DNA of 64,000 bases from NCBI RefSeq assembly GCF_016809835.1, contig NZ_JAFBIL020000009.1:62001-126000 (forward strand). The letters run 5' to 3'. A program made the translations under genes and the position numbers. The first letter of the stretch is position 1. Every line of letters starts with the position of its first letter. This stretch comes from Massilia soli. GTDB taxonomy: Bacteria > Pseudomonadota > Gammaproteobacteria > Burkholderiales > Burkholderiaceae_D. Of the stretch, positions 29,209 to 39,674 are shown in pieces. The notes below the pieces were generated by a model. The model was not told the origin of the DNA. It saw only the letters and a program-made list of their open reading frames with translations, and did not search any database.

Positions 29209-29727
29209 CTAACGCGCCTCGTGCGGCACGTGGATCAGCTTCGACGTATCGAACCCAAGCGCCTGCGCCTTGTCGAGCAGGCGCTTTTTCGTTGCCGGGT
29301 CCATCGCCGGCGTGCGCGACAGCAGCCACATATAATCCTTGTCCGGCCCGCTGACCATCGAATAGCTGTAGTCCTGCTGGTCCAGCTCATACACCACGTA
29401 CGACCCGTAAAACGGCCCGAAGAACGACACCTTCAGGTAGCCGACGTTGGGCCCCTCGACGAACTTCGCCGTGCCTTCCGCGTCCTTCCATTCTTTCTTT
29501 TCCGGGTTGTAGCCGCGGTTGAGCACCTTGATCGTGCCGTCCGGGTTCATGCTGTACTCCGCCGTGACATTCGTCAGGCCGCGCTCGAACGAGTGATCCA
29601 TCCGAGCAATCTCGTACCACTTGCCGAGATACCTTGCACTGTCAAAGTTCTGCACCGGGGTGATATTGTCCGGCTTGCCTGCACAGCCGGCCAGCAGCAC
29701 TGCACACAACACTAGAAACGCACGCAT
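29209..29727 (-). CDS. blc: Bacterial lipocalin (outer-membrane lipoprotein)
   Basis: A 172-residue lipoprotein with lipobox LAGC (Cys15) after a short signal peptide, then the lipocalin barrel beginning GKWYEIARMDHSFERG. The conserved GxW motif sits at about residues 35-37, and YMWLLSRTP near the end is typical of Blc. It should be anchored in the outer membrane and bind lysophospholipids or fatty acids. A GAGGAG site precedes the ATG. It is the last gene of a minus-strand run starting at nadB. Confidence 0.9.
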   Translation of the reverse strand: MRAFLVLCAVLLAGCAGKPDNITPVQNFDSARYLGKWYEIARMDHSFERGLTNVTAEYSMNPDGTIKVLNRGYNPEKKEWKDAEGTAKFVEGPNVGYLKVSFFGPFYGSYVVYELDQQDYSYSMVSGPDKDYMWLLSRTPAMDPATKKRLLDKAQALGFDTSKLIHVPHEAR

Positions 29728-29777
29728 AATTTTTCTCCTCGAAACCCGAGGAGATTGTAGCGCGTTTGATAATACTG

Positions 29778-30797
29778 CTACGCCCGGCTGGCCTCGCCAT
29801 GCGCCAGGCGCACAGGTTCCGCCATGGTTATCGCATCGACCGCCCGGGCGATGTCCTCCGGATGCGTATAGTGGACCATGTGGCCCACGCCTGGCTCGAT
29901 CTTTAGGGTGCTGCGCAGCACCACGTTGTGCAGGCGTCCGGAGTTGTCGGACGGGTCGATGACCCGGTCCGCGCTGCCTGCGATAATCGACACCGGCATC
30001 GTCAGCTCAGGATAGTGCTTACGGAGCGCCATCGCGGACGGGATCATCAGTGCGCTTTCGGCGGCGCCCGCGCGCAGTTGCGAGGGCCGCAGCATCATCC
30101 ACACGGGCAGCTGGCGGAAGCTGTCGGGCACCGGTGCAGGGCTGAACACGCGCCTGGCGATCGCCGGCCACATCAGTCGCCCGAGCAGCGGCGATAGCGT
30201 GTAGCGCAGCACGTCGCCGATGACCGGTATCGCCGGCGGCGACATCAGCGGCGCATCGAGCCGCACGCTGGGATAGTAGTATCCCGACAGGAGCACCAGG
30301 CCGCGCACGTACCCGGGATGCGCCAGGCCCATTGCCACCGCGACCAGCGTGCCCCACGAGTGTCCCAGCACCACCGGGCGCTCGACCTGCAGCTTGGCGA
30401 GCGCCCGGTACAGCAGTTCGGCCTGCGCCTTTGGCGTCCATACGGTGGTGCGGGGGCGCTCGCTGTAGCCATAGCCGGGCCGGTCGAACAGGTAGAGTTT
30501 GTGCTGCCTTGCCAGGCGCCCGGCCAGGCCGCTGTTGTCGAAATCGCTGTGGGTAACGCCATTTCCGTGCAGCATTACCAGCGGCGGTCCTTCACCTTGC
30601 ACCGTGTAGTGCAGCCGCACCCCGTCGACGTCGACAAATTGCCCGGTTGGCGGGTTGCTTGCCTCCGCCTGCCGGGTCTTGGCGCGCACGTAGAGAAAGG
30701 ATGCCAGCAAGGCGGCGCCGGCCAACAGGCCCGGGCCGCGCCAATTGTTCAACGCTGGGGTATGAGTGGGGTAATAGCTTGTGATGTTATTTGTCAC
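29778..30797 (-). CDS. Membrane-anchored alpha/beta hydrolase
   Basis: A 339-residue protein with one N-terminal transmembrane helix (about 22-40, GPGLLAGAALLASFLYVRA) and an alpha/beta hydrolase domain with MLHGNG (HG oxyanion motif), RPGYGYSERP and nucleophile GHSWGT. The active His is in PGVGHMVHYTH near the end. It may hydrolyse lipid-like or ester substrates at the inner membrane; no more can be said. It starts with a GTG having GGAGAG just upstream. It lies between the sirtuin and lipocalin genes on the same strand. Confidence 0.82.
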   Translation of the reverse strand: MTNNITSYYPTHTPALNNWRGPGLLAGAALLASFLYVRAKTRQAEASNPPTGQFVDVDGVRLHYTVQGEGPPLVMLHGNGVTHSDFDNSGLAGRLARQHKLYLFDRPGYGYSERPRTTVWTPKAQAELLYRALAKLQVERPVVLGHSWGTLVAVAMGLAHPGYVRGLVLLSGYYYPSVRLDAPLMSPPAIPVIGDVLRYTLSPLLGRLMWPAIARRVFSPAPVPDSFRQLPVWMMLRPSQLRAGAAESALMIPSAMALRKHYPELTMPVSIIAGSADRVIDPSDNSGRLHNVVLRSTLKIEPGVGHMVHYTHPEDIARAVDAITMAEPVRLAHGEASRA

Positions 30798-30848
30798 GAC
30801 GCTCTCCGTTATTAACCGCCCAGTCAGTGTGACTGGGGAGAGGGCGTC

Positions 30849-31691
30849 TTAGTTCAGGAAATCTCGCAGCAGGGGCAGTACCCGTTCCGCCGAGGACGCG
30901 AGCTTGAGCGTCAACAATTCGTCCGCCCGGGTCTTGCCGAGGTTGATCGCGGCGACTGGCTTGCCCGCTGCTGCGGCCATCCTGCAGAAACGGTAGCCTG
31001 AAAATACCACCAGCGACGAGCCGACCACCAGCAGCGCGTCGGCGTCCTCCATGCGCGCCAGCGCGCGGCGGGTGCAAGCGGCTGGCACGCCATCGCCGAA
31101 GAACACAACGTCGGGCTTTAATGTTCCGCCGCAATGGACGCAGAACGGTGTGTGGAAGTCGGCCAGCGCTTCCGGTTCGATCTGGGCGTCGCCATCCGGC
31201 AGCGGGCGCGCGTTCTGTCCGAGCATGCCGGGATTGGCCTCTTCCAGCAGCTGCTGCACGAACGCCCTGCTGAAGTGCGCGTGGCAATCGAGGCAGATGA
31301 CGGCGTGGATATTCCCATGCAGTTCGAGTACGCCGGTGCTGCCCGCACGCTGGTGAAGCCCGTCGACATTCTGCGTCATCAGCGCGCCGATCGCTCCTTT
31401 CGCTTCCAGGTCGGCCAGTGCCCGATGGCCGGCGTTCGGCTCGGCGCGCGCCAGTGTCGGATAGCCGACCATGCTGCGCGCCCAGTAGCGGCGGCGGGTC
31501 GCCTCGAACTTGCGGAAGTCGGGGCCTTGCACCGGTGTCGGTCCGCGCCGCGCGCCGTCCTTGTCGCGGTAGTCCGGTATGCCCGAGCCGGTGCTGATCC
31601 CTGCGCCCGTCAGCACCAGCACGCGTGCGTGGCGGGTTAAAAAGTGCGCCATCTGTTCCAGCGCGGCGGTATCCGGGGAGTCGTCGGCCAT
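30849..31691 (-). CDS. Sirtuin-type NAD-dependent protein deacylase (class II-like)
   Basis: This 280-residue Sir2-family enzyme uses NAD to remove acyl groups from lysines. It has GAGISTGSGIPDYRD (about 29-43) for NAD binding, NVDGLH (108-113) and catalytic H125 in LELHGN. Zinc ligands are C133, C136, C184 and C187 (CLDC, CVHC). The GIPDYRD form and the long insertion between the zinc-binding pairs fit class II (SIRT4-like) sirtuins instead of CobB class III. It sits 11 bases after an EamA transporter gene in a run with nadB. Confidence 0.93.
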   Translation of the reverse strand: MADDSPDTAALEQMAHFLTRHARVLVLTGAGISTGSGIPDYRDKDGARRGPTPVQGPDFRKFEATRRRYWARSMVGYPTLARAEPNAGHRALADLEAKGAIGALMTQNVDGLHQRAGSTGVLELHGNIHAVICLDCHAHFSRAFVQQLLEEANPGMLGQNARPLPDGDAQIEPEALADFHTPFCVHCGGTLKPDVVFFGDGVPAACTRRALARMEDADALLVVGSSLVVFSGYRFCRMAAAAGKPVAAINLGKTRADELLTLKLASSAERVLPLLRDFLN

Positions 31692-31702
31692 GGCTCTTGG
31701 TG

Positions 31703-32602
31703 CTAGCGGCGCGCCGATACCGCGATGCCGCCGACGATCAGTGCGAATGCGGCGGCGTGGTACAGGTGCGGGGTCTCGCCGAGAAACGCCGACGAGAGCA
31801 CGGTGGCGAACAGCGGCGTGAGGTTGACAAAGAATGCGGCGACACTCGGGCCTGCGCGCTGGACACCGGCGCCCCAGCAGCGCAAGGCGATGATGCCCGG
31901 GCCGACCGCCACAAACAGCAGGCCGCCGGCAACCGGCCAGCTCCAGGCAACCGGCGGACTGCCGGCGGCGACTTCCGCGGCCGTGAACGCCCCCGACCAC
32001 AGCACCCCGTAGATCACTTGCGCAAGCATGAAGGCGGCCCAGTCGGCGCGGATCTGCTCCGGGTCCTTCGGCTGCATCAGCAGCCAGCTGTAGAACGACC
32101 AGGCGATGGTGGCCAGGATCATGTACACGTCGCCGGGGACCAGGCGCAGCGCCAGCAGCTGGCCCAACTCGCCGCGCGACAGGACCAGCAGCACGCCGGC
32201 GATCGACAGCAGCGCGCCGGCCAGCTGGCGCGCGCGCGCCTTCACGCCGAAGAACAGCGACCCGACCAGCAGCATCCACACCGGCAGGCCCGATGCCACC
32301 AGCGTCACGTTGATCGGCGTGGAGGTTTGCAGCGCAAGGTATTGAAAGGAGTTGTACAGCCCGATGCCGAGCAGGCCAAGCATCGAAAAGCGGCGCCAGT
32401 TGGACACCAGGCCGGAGCCGCGCTTGAGCGCGGCGCGGCCGAGCGGGATCAGGATCACCAGGGCGATGGTCCAGCGCAGCAGGTTGAGCGTCATCGGCGG
32501 CACCGCGTCGCGCAGCAGGCGACCGGCGATCGCGTTGCCCGCCCAGAGCAGCGGCGGAATCGTCAGCAGGGCCGCGGTGGACGGTGTCAGTTTGTGGTTC
32601 AT
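31703..32602 (-). CDS. EamA/DMT-superfamily transporter
   Basis: A 299-residue inner-membrane protein with ten hydrophobic helices in two EamA repeats (about 8-140 and 155-295). The first repeat begins PPLLWAGNAIAGRLLRDAVPP and the second ends LGETPHLYHAAAFALIVGG, both typical. Substrates of such exporters are metabolites (for example amino acids or nucleotide precursors) and cannot be read from the sequence. It lies 31 bases downstream of nadB and 11 bases before the sirtuin gene. Confidence 0.88.
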   Translation of the reverse strand: MNHKLTPSTAALLTIPPLLWAGNAIAGRLLRDAVPPMTLNLLRWTIALVILIPLGRAALKRGSGLVSNWRRFSMLGLLGIGLYNSFQYLALQTSTPINVTLVASGLPVWMLLVGSLFFGVKARARQLAGALLSIAGVLLVLSRGELGQLLALRLVPGDVYMILATIAWSFYSWLLMQPKDPEQIRADWAAFMLAQVIYGVLWSGAFTAAEVAAGSPPVAWSWPVAGGLLFVAVGPGIIALRCWGAGVQRAGPSVAAFFVNLTPLFATVLSSAFLGETPHLYHAAAFALIVGGIAVSARR

Positions 32603-32633
32603 GGTCGCAGGCCGGTGGCGGCCTTGTCAGGCC

Positions 32634-34247
32634 CTATCGTCGCGGCGGCGTCAGCACGCTTGGCAGTGCCTTCGGCAGCGTGTCCGGATAGTCGCGGCTG
32701 AAGTGCAGGCCGCGGCTTTCGCGCCGGGTCAGCGCGCTGTTGACGATCAGTTCGGCCACGTCGACCAGGTTGCGTAGTTCGAGCAGGTCGGGGGTGATGC
32801 GGAAGTTGCGGTAATACTCGTCGATTTCTTCCTTCAGCAGCGAAATGCGGTGCTGCGCTCGCTGCAGGCGCTTGGTGGTGCGGACGATGCCGACGTAGTT
32901 CCACATGAACCGGCGCAGCTCGTCCCAGTTGTGGGCGATGACCACTTCCTCGTCGGCGTTGGTGACGCGGCTTTCATCCCATGCCGGCAGCGAAGGCGTG
33001 GCCAAAGGCGCCATCGCGGCGATCTCCATTGCGCACGAGCGGCCGATGACCAGGCACTCGAGCAGCGAATTGCTGGCCAGGCGGTTGGCGCCATGCAGGC
33101 CGGTGCAGGCGGTTTCGCCGACGGCGTACAGGCCCGGGATGTCGGTGCGGCCAGCCAGGTCGGTGACGATGCCTCCGCAAGTGAAGTGCACGGCCGGCAC
33201 GACCGGAATCGGTTCCTTGGTGATGTCGATGCCCAGTTCGAGGCAGCGCGCATAAATGGTCGGGAAGTGCTCGACCAGGAATTCGGCCGGAAGGTGGCTG
33301 ATGTCCAGGTTGACATAATCGAGGCCGCGCTTCTTCATTTCGAAGTCGATGGCGCGCGCGACGACGTCGCGCGGGGCCAGTTCGCCGCGCTGGTCGTGCA
33401 TCGGCATGAAGCGGGTGCCGGCAGCGGCGCCGGCTTCCGGCGGCAGCAGCAGGCGTCCGCCTTCGCCGCGGATCGCTTCGGTAATCAGGAAGGACTTGGC
33501 GAACGGGTGGTACAGGCAGGTCGGGTGGAACTGGATGAACTCCATGTTCGAGACGCGGCAGCCGGCGCGCCAGGCCATCGCGATGCCGTCGCCGGTGGCG
33601 GTGTCCGGGTTGGTGGTGTACAGGTAGACCTTGCCGGCGCCGCCGGTGGCCAGCACGGTGTGCTCGGCTTCGACAGTCAGCACACGGCCGGTCTTCTCGT
33701 CCTGCACATACAGGCCGTGGCAGCGCGGCTGGCTCGATGGCGGCAGCCCCTGGGCGGCCAGCTTGTCCGACGTGATGACGTCGATCGCGAAGTGCTGCTC
33801 GAACAGGCTGATGTTCGGATGCGCGCGCACCTTCTGTTCCAGCGTGACTTGCACCGCGTGGCCGGTCGCGTCGGCGGCGTGGATGATGCGCCGCTCGCTG
33901 TGGCCGCCTTCGCGGGTCAGGTGGAATCCCATTTCGGCGCTCGGGTCGCGCGTGAACGGCACGCCCTGGGCGATCAGCCACTCGATCGCGACGCGGCCGT
34001 GTTCGACGATGTAGCGCGTGGCCGCCTCGTCGCACAGGCCGGCGCCCGCGACCAGGGTGTCTTCGATGTGCTTCTGGTGGCTGTCGCCAGAATCGAGCAC
34101 CGCGGCGATCCCGCCCTGGGCCCAGTTGCTGGCGCCGTCGAGCAAGCTGCGCTTGGAGATGATGGCAACTTTGCGGGTTTCGGCGAGGTGCAGGGCGACC
34201 GACAAGCCGGCCAGGCCACTGCCAACGATAGCGACATCAAATTTCAT
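32634..34247 (-). CDS. nadB: L-aspartate oxidase
   Basis: This 537-residue FAD enzyme oxidises L-aspartate to iminoaspartate, the substrate of NadA. The N-terminal Rossmann motif GSGLAGLS (about 9-16), GGIAAV near 48, HHTAAD-equivalent region ([14 protein letters not shown]) and the substrate-side sequence FTCGGI near 365 are present. The ATG at 34247 is chosen because it begins directly with the beta strand MKFDVAIVG as in relatives; a longer start at 34289 would add 14 residues. It heads a closely spaced minus-strand run of five genes and completes the de novo NAD pathway with nadA and nadC. Confidence 0.93.
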   Translation of the reverse strand: MKFDVAIVGSGLAGLSVALHLAETRKVAIISKRSLLDGASNWAQGGIAAVLDSGDSHQKHIEDTLVAGAGLCDEAATRYIVEHGRVAIEWLIAQGVPFTRDPSAEMGFHLTREGGHSERRIIHAADATGHAVQVTLEQKVRAHPNISLFEQHFAIDVITSDKLAAQGLPPSSQPRCHGLYVQDEKTGRVLTVEAEHTVLATGGAGKVYLYTTNPDTATGDGIAMAWRAGCRVSNMEFIQFHPTCLYHPFAKSFLITEAIRGEGGRLLLPPEAGAAAGTRFMPMHDQRGELAPRDVVARAIDFEMKKRGLDYVNLDISHLPAEFLVEHFPTIYARCLELGIDITKEPIPVVPAVHFTCGGIVTDLAGRTDIPGLYAVGETACTGLHGANRLASNSLLECLVIGRSCAMEIAAMAPLATPSLPAWDESRVTNADEEVVIAHNWDELRRFMWNYVGIVRTTKRLQRAQHRISLLKEEIDEYYRNFRITPDLLELRNLVDVAELIVNSALTRRESRGLHFSRDYPDTLPKALPSVLTPPRR

Positions 34248-34422
34248 GACATTGTTTAGGTTTTGTACAGAAGCATCACTATAGTCCATTTGTCCGCCGC
34301 CTGCCTCGCGCCCGCATGGTCAGGTTGCGCTTGTCCCTAGTCAATGCACGAAATGCAAGATTCGGCAATGATACAAATGCCTGCGGTCACTGCGCGGGCG
34401 CCTTCCATTGCCGGGAGAAGCT

Positions 34423-35814
34423 GTGATACGGATCTTCAATCACTACGTTTCCAAGATGGCATTCATCCTGCTGTTCCTGGAGCTATTGATGTTGCTGGCG
34501 TCGGCCAGCGTGGCGTCAGCGTTATGGTTTTCCGATGGCCGCGGCCACTTCCGCGCCGACAACCTGTATTTGTCGTCGCTGACCTTTGCCCTGGTCATCA
34601 TCTTCAGCATGAGCGCGCTGGGCATGTACCAGCACAGTTCGCGCGAAGGGCTGCGCACCACCCTGATCCGCATCATGCCGTCGTTCGGGCTTGGCTTTGC
34701 GCTGCTGTCGGCACTGATCGCCGTGCGGCCCGACCTGTACTTCGGGCGCGGCATCAGCATCCTGATTTTCGCGATCGGCGCCACCGGCGTGGTGATCACG
34801 CGGCTGGTGGTGTTCAAATCGGCCGCCTCGGCGCTGCTGGAGGCACGCCTGCTGTTCGTCGGCGGCGGCCCGCTGGCGCATGAATGCATTGAGCTGGCCA
34901 CCAACAAATTCGGCTTCCACCAGTTTCACGTGATTGGCTGCGTGCCGGTCCACGGCGAAGAACACTGCGTGCCGGACTCGCTGCTGCTGCCGGCCGGCGA
35001 ATCGTTGCTGGCGATGGCGCGCAAATACGAAGCCAGCGAGATCGTCGTCACCGTCGCCAACCGGCGCAGCAGCGCCTTCCCGGTGCGCCAGCTGCTCGCA
35101 TGCGCGCTGGGCGGCGTGCGCGTGATCGACGCCGCCACCTTCTTCGAGCGCGAAGCGTGCCAGATCAGGCTCGATTCCCTCCAGCCGAGCTACTTGATTT
35201 TCGGCGGCGGGTTCGACCAGAGCTTCGTGCGCGCCGCCACCAAGCGCGCGTTCGACCTTGCCGCCAGCGGCCTGATCACCGCGCTGTCGCTGCCGGTGAT
35301 GCTCGCGACCGCCGCCGCGATCATGCTCGAAGACGGCGCTCCGGTGTTCTACCGCCAGGAGCGGGTAGGGCTCGACGGCCGGATATTCAGCGTGCTGAAA
35401 TTCCGCAGCATGCGCAAGGATGCGGAGCCGGACGGGAATCCGATCTGGGCGGCGCACGACGATCCGCGCATCACGAAAGTCGGGCGCATCATCCGCAAGC
35501 TGCGCATCGACGAGCTGCCGCAGATGTTCAACGTCTTCCGCGGCGAGATGAGCTTCGTCGGGCCGCGCCCGGAGCGCGACTTCTTCGTGCGCCAGCTGGA
35601 ACGCGACATTGCCTACTACGGCGTCAGGCACAGCATCAAGCCGGGCATCACCGGGCTGGCGCAGGTGCGCTACCAGTACGGCGCTTCGGTGGAAGACGCC
35701 ATCGCAAAGCTTCAGTACGACCTGTACTACGTGAAGAACAACAGCCTGTTCCTCGACCTGCTGATCCTGATCGATACCGTACAGGTGGTCCTGTTCGGCA
35801 AAGGCAGCCGCTAG
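34423..35814 (+). CDS. EPS-initiating sugar (polyprenyl-phosphate glycosyl) transferase, PEP-CTERM type
   Basis: A 463-residue membrane enzyme of the WcaJ/EpsB type that attaches the first sugar phosphate to undecaprenyl phosphate. The N-terminal half has four to five helices and a CoA-binding-like Rossmann domain (RLLFVGGGPLAHECIEL). The C-terminal catalytic domain has KRAFDLAASGL, FYRQERVG, FKFRSM-like VLKFRSMRKDA, DELPQMFNVFRGEMS and GPRPE (all conserved). The GTG at 34423 has GGGAGAAG upstream and is preferred over an earlier TTG. prsR follows after 33 bases on the same strand. Confidence 0.93.
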   Translation: MIRIFNHYVSKMAFILLFLELLMLLASASVASALWFSDGRGHFRADNLYLSSLTFALVIIFSMSALGMYQHSSREGLRTTLIRIMPSFGLGFALLSALIAVRPDLYFGRGISILIFAIGATGVVITRLVVFKSAASALLEARLLFVGGGPLAHECIELATNKFGFHQFHVIGCVPVHGEEHCVPDSLLLPAGESLLAMARKYEASEIVVTVANRRSSAFPVRQLLACALGGVRVIDAATFFEREACQIRLDSLQPSYLIFGGGFDQSFVRAATKRAFDLAASGLITALSLPVMLATAAAIMLEDGAPVFYRQERVGLDGRIFSVLKFRSMRKDAEPDGNPIWAAHDDPRITKVGRIIRKLRIDELPQMFNVFRGEMSFVGPRPERDFFVRQLERDIAYYGVRHSIKPGITGLAQVRYQYGASVEDAIAKLQYDLYYVKNNSLFLDLLILIDTVQVVLFGKGSR

Positions 35815-35847
35815 GAACGCGACACTTGATGTTGACGGAGGACGCTG

Positions 35848-37202
<1,355 letters not shown>

Positions 37203-37206
<4 letters not shown>

Positions 37207-37799
37207 TCGCCAGCCTTCCAGTAGCCCGCTTCCAGCAGCTTGTTCTTTAATGCCGGCAGCGGGAAGCCGCGTTCGTAAGCCTTGCGCGCGTGCAGCTCGG
37301 CTTCGTGGAACTGGCCGCGCATCACCAGCAGGATTCCCAGGTTGTAGTGCGATGCCGGGTCGGCCGCGTCGATGCGTACCGCTTCGCGCATCTGCGCCAG
37401 CGCCGCGTCGGCGCGTCCGGTTTCCAGCAGGTGGTTCGAGAACACGACGCGCACCTTGGCGTCATCCGGGCGGTAGCGCACCGCGCGCTCAAAGTAGCAG
37501 TCGACCGGCCATGGCGCGCCGATTACCCTGGCGGTGCGTTCACGCTGTCCCAGCCTTGCCATCGCGGCCAGCGCGCGGTGATGGTTCGGATAGTGTTCGA
37601 GCGTGGTGGCGATGTTCTCGCCGGGCCGGACCGCCGAGCGTTTGAGCGCTTCGATGTCGGGCGTGAAGTGAAACGCTTCGACCAGCGCCAGGTTGCGGCG
37701 GTCGCTGGCATTGGTGTAGTCGCCGCCGACGGCGTACTGCTTGATTTCGCCGCAGCCAGGCGCGGCCAGCGCGGCGAGCAGCAGGATGGCGCCGATCAT
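37203..37799 (-). CDS. TPR-containing envelope protein
   Basis: A 198-residue protein with a signal-like N-terminus (IGAILLLAALAAPGCG); the Cys at about residue 17 could be a lipobox but Ala-Pro-Gly-Cys is not ideal. The body holds TPR-like helix pairs: CYFERAVRYRPDDAKVRVVFSNHLLETGR followed by AALAQMREAVRIDAADPASHYNLGILL. It likely helps assembly of the EPS machinery, by location only. The ATG at 37799 is preferred over a longer in-frame start. It overlaps the end of convergent prsR by four bases. Confidence 0.7.
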
Positions 37800-37815
37800 G
37801 CTGTGCCTCGCGCCG

Positions 37816-38616
37816 CTACCATCTGACGATCCAGTGCGCGGCGACCTGGGCCACCGCATCGCGCCATTCGCGGCTGGCGAACGTATGGTTGGCGAGCGGG
37901 ATCTCGACCCGCCTGCATTTGAGCTCGTGCTTGCCGATCAGCTGGTCGAACCGGCGCGCGCTATCGTCGGCCCCGCCGAGGATGACCAGCATCTGGCCGT
38001 CGAAGCAGGATAAGCCGGCCAGCACGCGCTGCGGCAGTGCTACCGTGTTGTCGGTGGCGGCCTCGCGCAGGTGCTGGCGCAGCGCCGCGGCGCTGGCGGC
38101 GAAGTCGACATTGCCGGTCGCGACTTTCTTCCAGAAACCGAGCTCGCCGAGCCGGCCAAGGTAGTACTGGCGTGGCGCCGGCCTGGCTTCGGGCTCGGGT
38201 TCATCGATGCGCGGGTTGAGCAAGATGACGCCGCGCACGCGCGCGTCGAGGTGCGCGTACAGCGCGGCGGCGCTGGCCGCCTCGCCCAGGCCCCAGAGGA
38301 CGACTTCCTTCATCTCGGGCATCTGCATGAAGAACTCGCTCATGGCGGCGCCGATGTCGTCGTCGAGGGTGTCGCAGCGGCGCGGCGCGCCTTCGCTGTC
38401 GCCGCAGCCGCGGTGGTCGAAGCGCATGACCGGGATGCCGCGCCCGGCCAGGGTACGCGACAGCAGCGCGAACTGGCGGTGGCCGCCGACCCGGTATTGG
38501 GCGGCGTCGGTGATGACCAGCAGGCCGCGGGCGATCGGGCGCTCGGGCACATCGATGATGCCGACCAGGCAGCTGCCGCCACAACAAAAGCGCAGGGCGC
38601 GCTGGTCGAATTTCAT
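37816..38616 (-). CDS. Exosortase A-associated hydrolase 1, nucleophile apparently lost
   Basis: A 266-residue alpha/beta hydrolase of the type called exosortase A system-associated hydrolase 1. It has FDHRGCGDSEG (about 87-97), the elbow region VVLWGLGEAASAA and the His segment ANHTFASREWRD near the end. From memory, relatives read GLCDGASAA or GLCDAASAA at the elbow, with Cys as probable nucleophile; here that position is Gly (GLGEAAS), so catalysis is doubtful. The frame is intact. The ATG at 38616 overlaps the upstream hydrolase 2 gene by four bases, so they are co-translated. Confidence 0.85.
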   Translation of the reverse strand: MKFDQRALRFCCGGSCLVGIIDVPERPIARGLLVITDAAQYRVGGHRQFALLSRTLAGRGIPVMRFDHRGCGDSEGAPRRCDTLDDDIGAAMSEFFMQMPEMKEVVLWGLGEAASAAALYAHLDARVRGVILLNPRIDEPEPEARPAPRQYYLGRLGELGFWKKVATGNVDFAASAAALRQHLREAATDNTVALPQRVLAGLSCFDGQMLVILGGADDSARRFDQLIGKHELKCRRVEIPLANHTFASREWRDAVAQVAAHWIVRW

Positions 38617-39458
38617 GGCTCGGCCCCGAATACGGCACTGGTGGCGTCGAGCAGCGCGGGACACTCGGCGTCGTCGATGGGGTTCCAGAACGGCACCCCG
38701 TCGACCGGATGGAAGTGGACGCTGGCGCCGCGCTCGCCCCAGCGCCGGGTCAGGCGCGCGGCGCTGGCGGCCAGGCGGGTCGGCGCCGGCGCGCCGGTGG
38801 CAAACCAGTGGATCGGGCAGGCCGGCACCGCCATCGCGGCGGCGTCGCAGGCGTCGATTGCCTGCGCCAGCTCGCGCGCCAGCGCATAGCCGCCGACCTC
38901 GATGCTGCCGTGCGCGGCCAGGTAGGCGCGCAGCGCGGCGGTGCTGCGCGGCGCTCCGGGCGGCGGATTGTCGCCCTGGGCGATCAGCTGCTCGCGCAGG
39001 AAATGGTTGACGCAGCTGCGGCCCTGCATGAAAGGCTGCCACAGGATGATGCCGTCGACCGGCGTGGTGCAGGCGAAGTCGAGGGCCAGCAGGCCGCCCA
39101 GGCGCAGGCCCCACAGCTGCACCGGGCCGGCGCTGCGCTGGCGCAGCCAGGACAGCGCCACGTCGAGGTCGCGTTTCCAGATGTCCCAGCGCGCCGCCGA
39201 GAAGTCGCCGCAGCTGTCGCCGCAGCCGAACAGGTCGATCTGGAACACCGCGTAACCCAGCGCGGCAAAGCGGCGCGCCTGCAGCAGCGCCATGCGGCGC
39301 GTGCGGTTGAGCTCTTCGGCGAACGGATGCACATACAGGATGGCGCCGCGTTCGCGGCGATTGGGATCGGGCGCGTGATACAGGCTGAATCGGGTGCCGG
39401 GCTCGGCATCGAAGAAGAACGCTTCCACGCGCGGGGTGGATACCAGCGGGGCGTTCAT
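38613..39458 (-). CDS. Exosortase A-associated hydrolase 2
   Basis: A 281-residue alpha/beta hydrolase-like protein: HPFAEELNRTRRMALLQARRFA near residue 42, LFGCGDSCGDF and the elbow LWGLRLGGLLALDFA, in which Arg sits where a Ser nucleophile would be, as in other hydrolase 2 proteins of these loci. Its reaction is unknown. The ATG at 39458 has GAGG upstream; an extended start reaches 39581 but the added residues are not protein-like. It is the first of two coupled minus-strand genes, divergent from the acyl-CoA ligase. Confidence 0.83.
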   Translation of the reverse strand: MNAPLVSTPRVEAFFFDAEPGTRFSLYHAPDPNRRERGAILYVHPFAEELNRTRRMALLQARRFAALGYAVFQIDLFGCGDSCGDFSAARWDIWKRDLDVALSWLRQRSAGPVQLWGLRLGGLLALDFACTTPVDGIILWQPFMQGRSCVNHFLREQLIAQGDNPPPGAPRSTAALRAYLAAHGSIEVGGYALARELAQAIDACDAAAMAVPACPIHWFATGAPAPTRLAASAARLTRRWGERGASVHFHPVDGVPFWNPIDDAECPALLDATSAVFGAEP

Positions 39459-39674
39459 GGCTCTGGCCTCTCGGTGGGCATGGTGTCTCCTTGTTAATTG
39501 CATGAGGGAAAGCGTTGTCATGCCTTCTACCCCTGATCCATTAGACACCCCCGAAAACGTGCTCATCTTGAGTGCGCACAAGCTCGCGCAGACAGCCTAA
39601 AAGTTGACCTCTATCAATAACCCGGTGACGGATTTTCACAATGATGGGTTGGTGGCGCCCAGACAGGAGACGAC

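Noticed and set aside
30849-32279. Sirtuin gene extended far upstream as a 476-residue protein
   Set aside because: The extra N-terminus runs out of frame through the EamA transporter gene; the ATG at 31691 gives a normal sirtuin.
34290-34422. Possible sigma-54 site upstream of the sugar transferase (TGG...GC pairs)
   Set aside because: The GG to GC spacing is wrong (7 instead of 10 bases between them) and the boxes match poorly.
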